Below are positions 45,201-59,000 of a DNA stretch of 64,000 nucleotides, in pieces (the first letter of the stretch is position 1; every line of letters starts with the position of its first letter). The stretch comes from Protula sp. h YS-2021. Lineage: Eukaryota; Annelida; Polychaeta; Sabellida; Serpulidae. The translations under genes were made by a program, and so were the position numbers. The notes under the pieces were generated by a model, which worked only from the letters and a program-made list of their open reading frames with translations, searched no databases and was not told the DNA's origin. The stretch covers positions 47,295,601-47,359,600 of the forward strand of contig OX457025.1 in assembly GCA_949752745.1 (NCBI GenBank). Reading direction: 5' to 3'.

Positions 45201-48200
45201 ACACGGACCAAATTCCACACCTAAATTCCACCCTGAGAGGCGCGCTGCTGAGAGCTAAATGAAGGGATAAAGTGGAGGCAGAAACAAGTAAAGAATTGCA
45301 AGTAGAACCCTACAGAATTGTTTAGCAGAACCAAAAAATCGTGTCTGCGATCTCTGCGGTTCAAATGACGAGGACGGCAGACGACTAAGCCACGACTGCT
45401 TGCAGTCTGACGGCACTGCAGTAGTCTTGACGATGCAGGGCTCCTATATATATACCTAACATCCGCTTATCGACAGGCCTGCCCGTTGTCGCAACAATCC
45501 ACAAGTCAAGTGGAAATTCGACGGTGATTCTTACTACACATATATGATAGACCCGCGCCTGCCGTAGAGTTGGGATCCTACCCCGGATAACCCAGAGCTT
45601 GTGTCGGAATCAAAGCCGCCATTTGCTATCTCGATGACTTCTTCATAACGGCAGAAATGTACAAAGACGCAATGAAAGTCATAAGATGCCTCATCTACTT
45701 GTTAGTTTCTCTCGGTTTCTGTGTCAGCTGGAGAAGTACATTTCCCTCACCTAGTGCATCACCTTCCTGTGAGTTCTAAGTAACACACTGGAATGTATCC
45801 TCTCAATCATACAGGGTAAGCTACAGAAGCCTCGGGATTGAATTAGCCGCTGGGTCGCCACCCACAGCAAACGCGTTGCGGAACGCGAGCTTCAGAGCTT
45901 ACTTGGGAAGGTCAGCTGGGTCGCGTGCGTCATCCACGTTGTATGTCCTTCCCTTTGTCCCACCATTGGGCTAACGACGTGGCTACGCTGTCTGCACCAT
46001 CGAGTGCATATAAGCAGCAATAATCGCCACAGCCTCACAACGATCAGCGTATTTTGCAGCTCTCCAACAATGCATACAACTCCGCCGTGCTTATCTCCAA
46101 GAGATCAGTAATCTACAAACTGTATTGCAGCTGGTCAGCAGATGTATTCGTCTAGCTCGTGAGCACATCAACATCAAGGAACTTGTCTCCATTTTCCTTG
46201 TCATCATCAAGCAATGGTGGCCCTTCCTCGCATGTCGCAAAATCATCGTCTTCACAAACAACATCGTGACTCGCCGCGTTGAACCGGGGTTCAACAAGAA
46301 ACCTGCTCGCCCCAGACATTTTGACGGACATTCTCGTGCTGTGTGTTTCCTGTAACATTAAGCTGACTGCTTTTTATATCAGTAGCCGTGTGAACATGCT
46401 CGCGGACGCGATCTCGAGAAGTTTCAGCCTCCCCCCGCGCTATTTTCGCCCACGTGCACGTCCCCATCGCCAACTTACGCAATCACATGTCGCAAGACTC
46501 CATGCCTTTATGCTTTTGGGAATGGTCAGAAACTTGGCGATATTGACAAAAAAATATTATTGAAATCTTAATTGAAGCCTTCCTCTCTTGAAATTTTAAT
46601 TAAATGTAGCGGGCATTAGTAGCTAAAGGTAAGGCAAAATGAAAATTCAAATTACTGTGTAAGTCGCGACTTATACACCTGAAATCACAGCGTTATCTTT
46701 AAAACCGCGTAAAAAGTGCACATCGATTGAAGTAGTGTTGACACTTGTGGTGTTTGTTTTGTTGTCAAATGCAGGCTGAGTCAGACGCCAGGGACAAAGA
46801 CAAGGAACTCAACGAGGCCCTTGAGCGTGTTAGACTTCTCGAAAATGTAAGTCTTTTTCAATTAAAATGTGATAATATAAACGCGCATCAGTTGTAATAT
46901 ATTTGTGTGTATCCAGGGAAAAGTTACGGAAATGCTAGAAAATATCGCGATACAATTACTCTGTGCTGTGAAAGTGTTGAAACGGCTGCAGATGTCGGAA
47001 CTCCACAAAATCCAAGCTAGCGTACGGCGAAGCATAGACTATGTATTCTGAAAATGAAAAAGACCTTCTAACAGGAGCGCTAACCAGTATTACAGTTCAA
47101 CGTCGTATTGGCGAGGTAAAAAGCAAGAATTTCAAAATTAAAGTGAACATTCGACGTCTCGTAGACATTTGAGAAACCTTCAATGTTCATGGGAATTTCT
47201 CGTTCATTCGTCTTTCCAATCTGTTCCAACCTTGCTGAAAAACTTTGATAATGTGACATATAGGGCTACGGGAAAAGGTATTCAGCATCATGACACGAAA
47301 GACGTGCGAACTGCCCTGTCGACTATTTTGTATTTTAAGTAAAATATTTAAAAATATACAGGTGTGGTTCATATGGTATTAATCTTTTTTACTATGTTCA
47401 GAAGAAATGCTTTCGAAAGATTAGTAGAAAAGTTTCGTATTAATTTTTACTGAAATTAATGAAGGATACAGTCAATGCCTTTCAGAGTTTACCTTAAGAT
47501 TCTTGAAATAATGACATATTTTGCCAGAGGGTTTGCATTTCATGTAACCACTAGGGTAAATGGACGCGATGCCCGTGTGTCTCCGACAAAATAATGTTTA
47601 ATTATTGGTTTTCGTCGTTCGTTTTGTGTTTGTGTATCTTTTTGACTTTTATACGACACTAGAGCTGTTGTACCGCGATATTTTCCAGGACTTCCGTGAT
47701 TTTTCACATTTGTCAGTGGCCTTCTGGAATTTTTAGGGCTTTTGTGTATTAACTGCCCGATTTGTCGGGAACGATGGGACAGTACATAATACTATACATC
47801 GGTGTTCAATGGCTGCATAAAAAGTGTAATAACATTCTCCTGTTTCTCTATACTCATGTTACTCTCAGACAACCAAAAACACGGAATTAATAAGGGTCAC
47901 GTTGGGTAAAGCAAGGTTATCTGGGCCATCTGACATAACATTGTAGACTTTACTTAGGAAAAGCAACTGACAGTCAGTCATTATATTTTGAAATAAATTA
48001 TGAGTGAAATCCATTGGACAAAATGTCAGTTGCTATTCTATTCCAATTGTCGCTCAGCCATATGTCGAAAAATCTTGGGATACCCATTTTAATAGCAATC
48101 ATAATACTGTCTTTGTCAAGAAATAATTATACAAGGGAAGAAATGCAGAAAGAAAATGCAGAAAGAAAAACAATTAATGACATTTTTATGACATACAAAT

Positions 48201-49540
48201 TTATTAATAAAATATCACATAAGTCAAAAATAAAGCAACGCTTGTTATTTGTGACAGGATATTTATGGCCTGCCGGAAGCTGTGATTGAAATAAAACAAC
48301 TAAAGCAAGAGATTAACGTTCGCGATAGGACAATCGAAGAACTGACCTCGCATATCAACAAATGTGAGGAAAAAATCAATGACCTTTACGATGAGGCTGA
48401 TAACTTAAGGGATCGACTTGGACTCGATCCTCTGGAACCAATGGATTTGACAGAATACAGAAAAAAGAAGGGGCTGCGTATGCAGGAAGACCGCGCACTG
48501 AACAGGATCCTTCAGAAAGAGGTAGTATTGACTCGCTTTTCAAACGATCTTCTCTCGTTAGTATATTTAGAGGCAAAGTGTCCCGATGAAAATTAGAAAC
48601 CAGTGGCTACTCAATATAAACTAATGCACAAAAAGCATGTCAGGCATGCAGCTGGTTAAATAGCTGTTTAGTTTTCTTCAGAGCGTAAACAGACTTTTAG
48701 ATTTTCAGAAGGTCCAAGATTACGCTGTTTGCGCCTGATATTTAATTATATACAGGATACTGAGGGTTATATAAGTTATATCATGGTTGTGAGTGACAGG
48801 TGATTTGGGCAAGAAATCGCCCTGAGAAGTTCTTTAGCCCAAGCGGCCTTATATTTATCGTGTGGGGTCTCTGTTGTCTGTCCGTCAGTCCAAAACAATG
48901 ATAAATAACGAAAAACCTTACGGAAACTGATTTCAAACTTTACAGAAAGCTGTGTCAGAATTTATGTGTACTTTTCATGGTTTTTGTGATTCTTTGTTCA
49001 AATCCAATGCCAAAAAGTGGCAGAAATATTCGGGAAAAACCCTTTTGTTTTTCGTAAAATTTTAGCTAAATCCAAAAACTTTTCTTGAAAAGGTATCTGC
49101 TAGGAGGGTTCTAAGCTAGAGGGCTTAAGTGTCCGCCAGAAATTTACAGATACAGTGTATATTGGCGAAAAACCGAAAGTTTAAGTAAAAGTAGCAAGCA
49201 TTGCTACCTACCTGGCTGTTACCTTTTTAGTGTTTGGCCAAATATTTTCGAAATTTTGGCAAAAAACAAGACAGAATATTCAGAAAAATCTTCAGGAAAG
49301 TAGTTTTACTTTATTCCAATTTTAAGTCAGTTTAGCAGGCATTATTACTCACCTTTCGTGAATATGAAATAACTTCAGTCACTTGGTTTAAACCGCGAAA
49401 TTTACGTTTTGGATTAAGTTATGGGTTAATCCATTGTTTAACTTTCGTGAATACGGCGGCAGGAAAATAGCCTCGTTGCCTTGTAATGTTAGGTAACAGT
49501 AGCGCACATAAGTAACTAACTGGTTCTCTGTCTGTCTGTC

Positions 49541-49630
<90 letters not shown>

Positions 49631-52600
49631 CCGACGTATTGGCAATTTAAACAAAAAAACTGAACTAACGCTAGAAAAATAACTTCATTGTCTTGTAATT
49701 GTATGTAAAAGTGGCACACATTACTACCTGGCTATTAATTGTTTTGGCTATTCGCCAAAAATTGGCGGAAATATTGGTCAAAACGAAATTTTCTTAAAAA
49801 ATTCTATTCTCCTATGATTTTATAAAACGTCTATTCTCCTGTGAACAAAAAAATTCAGTAAAATCTTAACTCACATCAGAGAAATGGCGTTACCGTCTTG
49901 AAATTTTATTTAAAGATGGTGGTCATTAGTACTTACCTGGTTATTGCTCTTTTTTTTGGAAATTAGAAAAAAAATGGCGGAAATATTGGCGAAAAATCAA
50001 TTCGTTGTGAATTCGTTCGGGATATAATTTTACTGTCTTGACCTTTTGAATGATGGGAGCGGAAATAAGCATCTGTCTGGCAATAACTTTTTGGTGATTC
50101 TTCGGAAACATTATTGAAAAACTCAGCTGGCTTAATATCTTGAAATCTGATTGAAGGTAGTTTGTTACCCACCTGGCTGTTACCTGGCTGTTTTTGGCGA
50201 TTCGAACAAAACTTGGCCGAAACACGTGGCTGTTACTTTTTTTGGCTATTCGCAAAAATTTGGCGGATGTATTGGCGATAAACCATTTTTATGTTAAAGT
50301 CTTGACTCAAGTACATAGCCTTACTGTCTTAAAATTTGGTTACAGGTTTAACTTATATGCCATAAATCTTGGCATTGGCATATGTGATATGTTGCATTCT
50401 CCTTGGGCATTCTTGTTAAAATATGACTACACTTTTTGGCGGTAGTTATACTCGATTCACATGTCAACCTTTAAGTAAAATTAAAATGCCCTGTAATTAT
50501 CAAAAAATTGGCGAATTGGCGGCGTTTAAAATCTTTGTTTTCCAAAATACGTTGCTTGCTGCAGTTTAATTTTTATGCGAATTTATAGAATAATACTCTT
50601 CATATCATATTTTCGGGGAGGGGTGGGGGTTTCATAAGGAGTATAAGTAAAAAACATTTTAATCAAATTTGGACTTAAGGCAGAGGGGTCTTACTGTCAT
50701 AAAAATATAGTCCAGTGTTACTGTTATTGTTTGGTGAATCGCCAAAACTTAAGCAATAAATGTTTACCAAAATCTAATTTTTGCTAAAAATGGATCCGCT
50801 CCTGGGAATTTATTCGAAAGTCTTAAAATTTTGATGAAAAGCAGAGAGCACAAATGTACCACTTTCTATTTTTTGTTGAAGCGCTAGATGCTAGCGAAAA
50901 TATTGATCGAAAACCTTAAAACATGAAAAGGTCCTCTTAGGATTTAGTGCAAATATATCATGTTTGTTTGTTTGTTTGGCGTTTGACGTCCCTTTCACCA
51001 ACTGTGATGGGTATATGGGGACGCACTTGCTAAAGGAACAAGTGGGAAAAAAGAAGAAAGAAATAGTAAATAGAAGTAGAAATAGTAGAAGAAAGAGAAA
51101 AGAAAGAAGTTTCTATTGGTCGCCTCCTACGGCATTAACGGAATAGAAAGCAATGGACGCTTTCTTAAGATTCCCCCAATGTCATAAAATTTATTTAAAT
51201 GTTCTTTGAACAGTTTCCAATTGAGTTTTATTATTATTTTTGGCAGTTTGCTTATATATGTCAGGGAAATTGACGCAAAAGACGCAAAACTGCCCGCATT
51301 CATATGCATCCCTGCTGTGTAGTCCTAATAGAATTGGAGAGCTTGAAAAAGAGCACAAAAGTTATCACATTTTATGCACAGATTGTTCTAAATTTGGCAG
51401 TAAACAACTTTTCAATATTCCCTGCATAATTCAGAACCATATAAGTATGGATTCACATCGTCGTGATTAGCCTGGAAAGTTAAACAGAGTTGAAATAAAG
51501 AAGTGAATCAAATCAGGTATTAATTTCAGGTTAATTGAGGGTTTTGTTGGGTCTAAAAGCTTGGGATAGTATACCATGGTTATTTAATAAAAGATTTGTA
51601 TAATTTACAGATTGAACAACTAGAAGAAGAGCGTATAGAGCTAAAACAAACAATAAGAAAACTAGCACAAGCCGGCGGCCAAAGGGCAGTGGCCTTAGGC
51701 TTGGAAGCTGAAGACCTTGAGAAGATAGACAACTACATCGAAACATTGAAAGACGAGAAAAAAATGTCCAAGACTGCATCGCAAATCAAAGCCAAAGGCG
51801 AAAAAGATGAACTAAAAATTAAGGTAGGTTAAATTTGACCAAACTTTTGAGAGGCCAATGGGCTATGTCAAGCTGGTCTATTACCATAGGAGGGGCTTAT
51901 CTATTGTCCATATTTACGTATATGCAGTCCATCACGTTTAATTTAAGGTGCTCAGGACTGAGAAAAAAGTTCAATTTAACCGAAATGATGAAAAATCCAG
52001 TTCTAATGGAACAAATAACACACTTTTTTTGCTTATTTATTCATGTTACTCGTCTACGTATATCAGCATCATCATCATCATCATTGTGGCATTTATATGT
52101 CGCTTATTCAGCGTTGGCACCTTAGCGCCTTACAGTCTATTTATCCATAATATCACTTCACAGAATATCACTTAAAATGCAGAAAACTAAAAACACAATT
52201 ATTGCTATATCCATATCGAAGTGTCACCAAAATACAATATCCAAAGCTAAATGGTTATGTGCTTTCCCATATGTCTTCAGCTTCCTTTTTAAATCAAGGA
52301 GGCATTCGATCGTTCGGAGTTCAGTTTGAAGATCGTTCCACAACTTTGGTGCGGTAGTACTAAAGGCACGTGAACCATACTTATTTCGATATTTTGGAAC
52401 GACTAATTGACATTTATCAGATGACCGAAGGCTTCTGGACGGTTCGTATCTGACCAACAGTTCATTGAAGTAGCTTGCACGGGTTTTATTCAGGGATTGA
52501 TGGCTATGGTAAGTACTTTGAAGTGGATTCTCTCTTGCACAGGTGGCTAATGTAGTGTTTTTCAGGTGTGTGGCGCCTTGATATGTTAGCGCCTTGATAT

Positions 52601-55600
52601 TTTGAGTATCGGTTTCACAGAGCAGTTCATTGCCTTTTGCAGGCGATACATACTAGTCTGTGGTAGACCAATGTAAAGACTGTGGCAGAAGTGTTATCTG
52701 CTTATAACGAGTGCGTCAACTAAGGTTTTTGCAATATCGGCGTCAATAAATCGACGGATTTTCTATATCCACAACATATATAAGTAACAAGTTTCACACA
52801 CGCGTCGATGACAACACCGAAGTTTTTTTCGCTTTCTTTGCCCGTTTCTCCAGATTCCTACAGACAGTTATTGATTCAGTGCAGATTTCTTGATTTTTCT
52901 TACTGGCTAGAACAAGAAATTCGGTTTTATCACAGTTTATTCTCGGTTTGTTGCTAACCATCCAATACGCGATTTTTTCGTACTGAGTCACACAATCATT
53001 GGTACACCGCGGATGTGGAACTGGCTTCAGCAGGTAGGTGTCGCCTGCGTGGAGATGGTATAGCAGCTGTAACAAGCTTATCAGTCATCCCATTGGTTGG
53101 GTGTAGTTTGAGTAAAACTTAGGAACGAGAATGGAACCTTGTGGTAGCCCAACATCGAGCGCAACAGGGTCGGAGCAGCTTCCATTTACGTTACCATACA
53201 TTTCATGGTCACAGAGATAGGATTTTATCCATTTTAACACCTGGCCGGATATTTTATGTGTAGCTTTGAGACGTCTTAATAGTAGATTGTAGTCGACGCT
53301 GTCAGAAGCGGCTAACAAATCTAATAACGCAAGTAAGACTGCGTTGTTGTTATATAGATGCGTTAGAATGTCGTTTGAGATCTTAAGTAGCTTAATTTAT
53401 ATGCCGATTGAAGTTTTTCTCCCCAAGTCTGAAGACAAGTAATTTTCTAACTGAGTACCAACTGCTAGCTCAGTAAGCTTTCCGATAAAATTTAAGTTAG
53501 ACACAGGGCATTAGTTCTTCAGGATTGTGTCTAGATTTGGCTTTTTGAGGAGTGGTTTTACAACTGCAGACTTGTATTTAAGTGGAAAATATCCATCTTC
53601 AAATGAAATATTCACGATGTGGGTCAATGCAGGTACTATTTCATTCGAGCATTCTTTCAGTAAGGATGTAGGTACTGCATCTAGTTCACAATATTTTAGG
53701 TTTGACAAAATAAAGAATTCCGCATATATCTATGTTAAAAGTAGTGTCGCGTTGTCAGTTGCATCAAATCCACGAAACACAACTTTTGACTTGCTGTGTC
53801 AAAGTAGACAGTCTGACGTCAATATAACGTCAATATTTCTGGTACAACGTCGTGCCTACCAATCCGCAACATTTGGTTGTGTTTGATCGCGATCAACGCA
53901 AAATAAACGTTGGCTGAGCAACGCTGTTTAGACGTTGATTTTGGCACCAACCAGAACACCACATTCTCCAACAGTAGGCCTGATCCATAAAGCTACATTG
54001 AATAATCAGAAAATCTGCAATTTATTGATATCAAAAACTCATCTATATGTCAGTACTCATTTATATCAGTCAGGAGATTGACGGTTTTAGCCCCAGATTC
54101 TTACAAAAGCAGGGGCTATAGCAGTCGTTGAAAGTATGTGCATATGTACGCTATTAAGTTACAAACTCGTTTGTCCTCCTAGGTTTTCTAGCGTGAATGT
54201 CTTGAAATTTTGGTTGGTGGTAGCATACATAAGTAGCTAGCTGGCTATTACTTTTTTGGCAATTCGCCCAAAATTGGCAGAAATATTGGCCAAAAACCAC
54301 ATTTCTTTAAAATGTATCTCTTGTGGTATCCGTGGAAACGTTTTCAAGTGTTGGTGGAAGGCAGGGTCCATAAGTGTGCACCTGGCTATTGCATTTTTTT
54401 TCCGATTCGCCAAAAATTGGCGAAAATATTGGCGAAAAGCAATTTCTTGTCGTAAAACCTTTAATATCTCTAGCAATTGTCTTACTGTGTTGAAATTTTT
54501 TAAATTGGCGAAAAACAAACAAAAAAAATTAAAAAAAAAATCACTAAAATCTTAACCAACTGCTGGAGAAGTCTCACTGCCTTGCAATATTAAGGGAAGA
54601 TTGTAGGTCGTATTGCCCACCTGGATGTTACAATTTTTAGTGATTTTCAATCGTTATTTTTGCATTCTCTTTGAATTTTTAATATTGAGGCCTGCAGTGC
54701 AACTGAGTCAAATTTCTTTTGGCAGTTCTCCAAATTTTGACGCTTTGGGACAAACATTTGGCACGTTTTTTCGCTATGTTCACTTTTGCATTGCTGATGA
54801 ATTTGATAGCTGTAGATTGAGTTGAGAGTTGGTCGCACTTTATGCACATTAGATTGTAACAAGGCATGCCATTGGCTTAACACAGTCACATGGTGCATGG
54901 ATGCCCGAAAAACACAGTGCTGATAGTTTATAACAATCAAGATGGTTCCGCCCGTGTGGATGGAAAAGACTAGCGCATGCAAGGCACTGCCAAAGAGAAA
55001 ATTTTAATGTGAAATTTAGTCTTTTCCGTTTCTTCGCTAAAATAAATAAATATACAAATAAATAATAATACCGATAATAATAATTACGCTGGTGAAATCT
55101 TTATTTTAATGAAAAAATATGCAAGAGCAATAATAATAATTACTATATATAGACCAAGTCTTTTGAAATTATGCACCCTGACAATATATGACAATATATG
55201 TATTTTGCAGATTTTGAAATTGCCCCCCCCCCCCCAAAAAAGAAAAAACTGCAGTGCATATAATAGGAGAGAAAAATTGAGAAATTCTTCTATTTTCCTA
55301 GCTCTTCTTTCACTGTTTCGTTACTTCGATAGCCCAGCAGCAGCTCATGTCTTGCTCCTCTGACGGCACCTGTCAGTTGACGGTCTTGTTTTCATGTTTG
55401 TAACAGAATAGCTTGATCGGATTTCTGTCTGTTTTTTTCTCTCCAGGCAGAACAGCTGGGAATGGAAGTAGAGAAGAAGGATCAAAGGCTTGAGAGGATA
55501 GAAAAGGAAAATGTGGCATTGAAGGCGAAAAATAATGAATTATTAGAAGAAAATAAAGGGCTAGCAGACGGGCTGAAGGAACTTCGTGAAGCCATGAGGA

Positions 55601-55967
55601 GACAAGGCAAGTGACAAGTGACAAGTGTGTCCGGGTCATTCTTTCTCCGTTTCCTAACGGATTTCGGACGGCGCAGGGGGGGGGGGGGGATGGAGGGAGA
55701 GGGAGGTCGGCTGTAAAATACTGCCAGTGCCTCTGTCTGCCTTTCTGTTTGTTGAAGAACAATGTTTCATCCTGCAGACAGTATGCGGGCAGGTTACTGC
55801 AACCAAAGAATGAAAAGTAGACATACACGTTTTTGGTTGACGTTTTTATTGAACATGGATTGCGGTTCCTAAAACTTGCCGTGGGTATACTTTTTGATTA
55901 GCCCAGGTAGCTTTTGATCACATCGGTTATGCGCATAGTGTGGACTCTTACCAGTTACCAGTTATAT

Positions 55968-56023
<56 letters not shown>

Positions 56024-59000
56024 AGACACTAGATCGTAACTAGTAAAGTTTCCAATGTCCCCATGTAACGTAGATTTCCGGTTACACCGCCGACCGCAGC
56101 AAACCGCACCATTAGTTCTGGTTGCAGTTTGGTTGTGATTGGTCACGACCATAGATCAACATTTAATCAACCTCTTTGACAGAGCGTTATATAGATGTTG
56201 CTTCTGGTAGCAACCAAAATACCACTTTCTCCGACATCTAATCCACAACTGTGGTGCAACGTTGAATATACGTGGTACAGTGATTTTCGGGAATCTAGAG
56301 AATAGATCAACTGCTTTCTGTCCCGTGCAGGAAGCGACTAATTGGAATTTCTTTCTAGACATTCTTTTACTATTTCTTCATTCTTCCTTCTTTTTTTCCA
56401 CTTGTTCCTTTAGCAAGTGCGTCCCAATATAACCATCACAGTCGCTGAACGGGACGTTTAGCACCAAAGAAACATGCTACATAATCGACGTGGTACGAAA
56501 TTCATCTATGCAAAGGTGTCCATTATAGAAGGTGTTCACTGTTGGAAGGTGTTCAGTAATGGAGGTTTTATTGTACATAATTTACCTTACACGGGCTATC
56601 CTGACTCACTGAAACACTACTTTTCGTGGGAAAAAAAAACAAAATGTTATTTTATTTCAGTAAGAGAAAAAAATGGGAAATGAGTATTGACTATCTATGG
56701 CATTGATCGGGGGTTTATTAGCATTTTTTTTGTTAACATAACAAGAAACTAAGTGGGTGTCGATTCAAAGCGTGTGATATATCCCTGTTTTGTGTGCACT
56801 GACCGCTCTAGTTATAATAATAATAATAACAATAATAATTGTTATTATTTTATTATTATTATTATTGTTATTAATTATAACATTCGCTTGAGTGTAGTAA
56901 AAATACAGATTTCAAAATGTGTCTCTTTCAAAATTTTAAGTGGACGGTCTCAAAACTACATCCTGGATGCCGAACATCAAATAAGCAAACAAAACTACAC
57001 CCCACTATGTTTGTAATAGAACAGTGTGTGTTCGTATTCACAGAAAAACACACAAAAAGCTTGACGCATGTTATTCACTAAAACCTCTCCAGTTCCATCA
57101 CATCAAATCTTCATTAAACAACTGCGCATAGAGAGAATAACTGAAATGTTTCCTTCCGGTTTTCAGATGGTGGCAAAGGGGTTGCTGCGACAATTGAGTG
57201 TCCGACTCTTGACAAAATGCTGCAGGTATGTGTGACAGTAAACTCCGTAGCTTTCAGGCTAGCGACATTTTGGGTCAGACATTTGAAACAAATGTGTAAT
57301 TAATATATACGGTCTCACTATCGTAATATTTTAATGGTTTGAGTGTTATGCTGGACGTGGGAAAATAAATAACAGTGAAATTTTGATGTCCTCAAGTTTT
57401 TCGTGTTGCATTGGAATAGTTTTGTCCCAGCTGGCTTTCGTAGGTGAGCTATTCCCATCATTTCTGGGCTTTTCGTCGACCGTTATATGTGTGGGCGTCA
57501 ACAGTTTGTCAAAATGCTGCCACTCTAACATTTTTGGTCCGATTCCTGGTTGTAACTTCTTCTTTTTTTATTCCCCCAAAACTGGCGGCAAAATTTTTTT
57601 TAGTTAAATCTTAACGGACGCCAGAAAAATAACATTTTTATTGAGATAGCGGTCATTGGCAACTTGCCATAACTGTTGTTTTTTTGTTTTTTTTTTTTTT
57701 GATTCGGAAAAAATGGCAGAAATGTTGGTCAAAATCCTATTTCTCAACAAACGCTAGGGATATAATTGTACTGTCAGAAAATTTTGAAGAATGGAAGCGG
57801 GCACTAGTACTTAGCAGGCTAGTAATTTCTTTTGGTGGTGTTGGTGGTGAAACGCCAAATATCGGAAATAGTGGCGAAAAACCATTTTCTTATTGAAATT
57901 TTAACTGACGCCAGGCGTATGTTGAAATTTTGATCAAAGATTGGGAGCATTATTAGCTACTTGTTTATAGTTTGTTTTGATTGCCAAAAACTGACGGAAG
58001 AATTGGCGAAAGGTTCTAATAAAATTTTAACTGACGCCGTGGGAAATAGTCTTACTGTGTTGAAATGTTAGTTAAAGGTAGCAGACTTTAGTACCTGTCT
58101 GGCTTTACTTTTGTTTGACTCTGTACAAAACTGGCAGAAATATTGGCTCAGAACAAATTTCTTAAAACCATATCTCCTCCTGATTGAATATGGGGGCACA
58201 ATTGCCAACTTGGCCGTTATTATTTTTTGGCAATTTACAAAAAAACGTACTGGAAATTTTGGCGAAAACTGCGAAACTGCGAAAAATTTTGATATGATGC
58301 CATTGTCTTGACAGTTTGATTAAAGGCAGCGGACCTCCGTGCCTATTACTGTTTTGGCGATTCTTCGAAAACTGACTGAAATATTGACGATAAACCAATT
58401 TGGTATTGAAATCTTGTCTGACATCATTTACATCGTCTCATATTCTTGAAATTTTAATCGAAGGTTATCCTTCTATGTGATGTATGCTGACATCAACATT
58501 CGGGAGCTGGGGCATTGTCCATGGACAGTCTTGTTTTTCTATTCCACCGGATTTTGTCAAATGATGACGTTATACGTAAACATACCTGGACTCTGACTTC
58601 GCCTGATTTTTGCATATAAATGTTCTGCTAATGCTATAGGCGATAGAGACGAGAAACATGATTGGCACCCACGACCACGCGCTGTACATGAAGGCCCAAG
58701 TAGACAACCTGACGGGCCATAACGAGGAGCTGCGCAAGGAGCTACGGGAAGTGCGCTTCGAGGCGACCAAGGCGCGAGTAGCTGAGGAAAAGGCACAGTC
58801 CAAGGTGATGTCCCCGCTTTTTTATTTCAGGATTTGCCAGTGCGCATACTGCAAGTACCGCTTCTAATGTTACCTTCTTCAACAAGTAAAACGCTCAGCG
58901 GATTTGATAATCGTCCACTGAAAATTCGTGATGAACTTTCTCTGTGAGAGGTGGTCCACAACCTTCCAGGCCTAGGCATAAAGCCATACAGCCAAACAAT

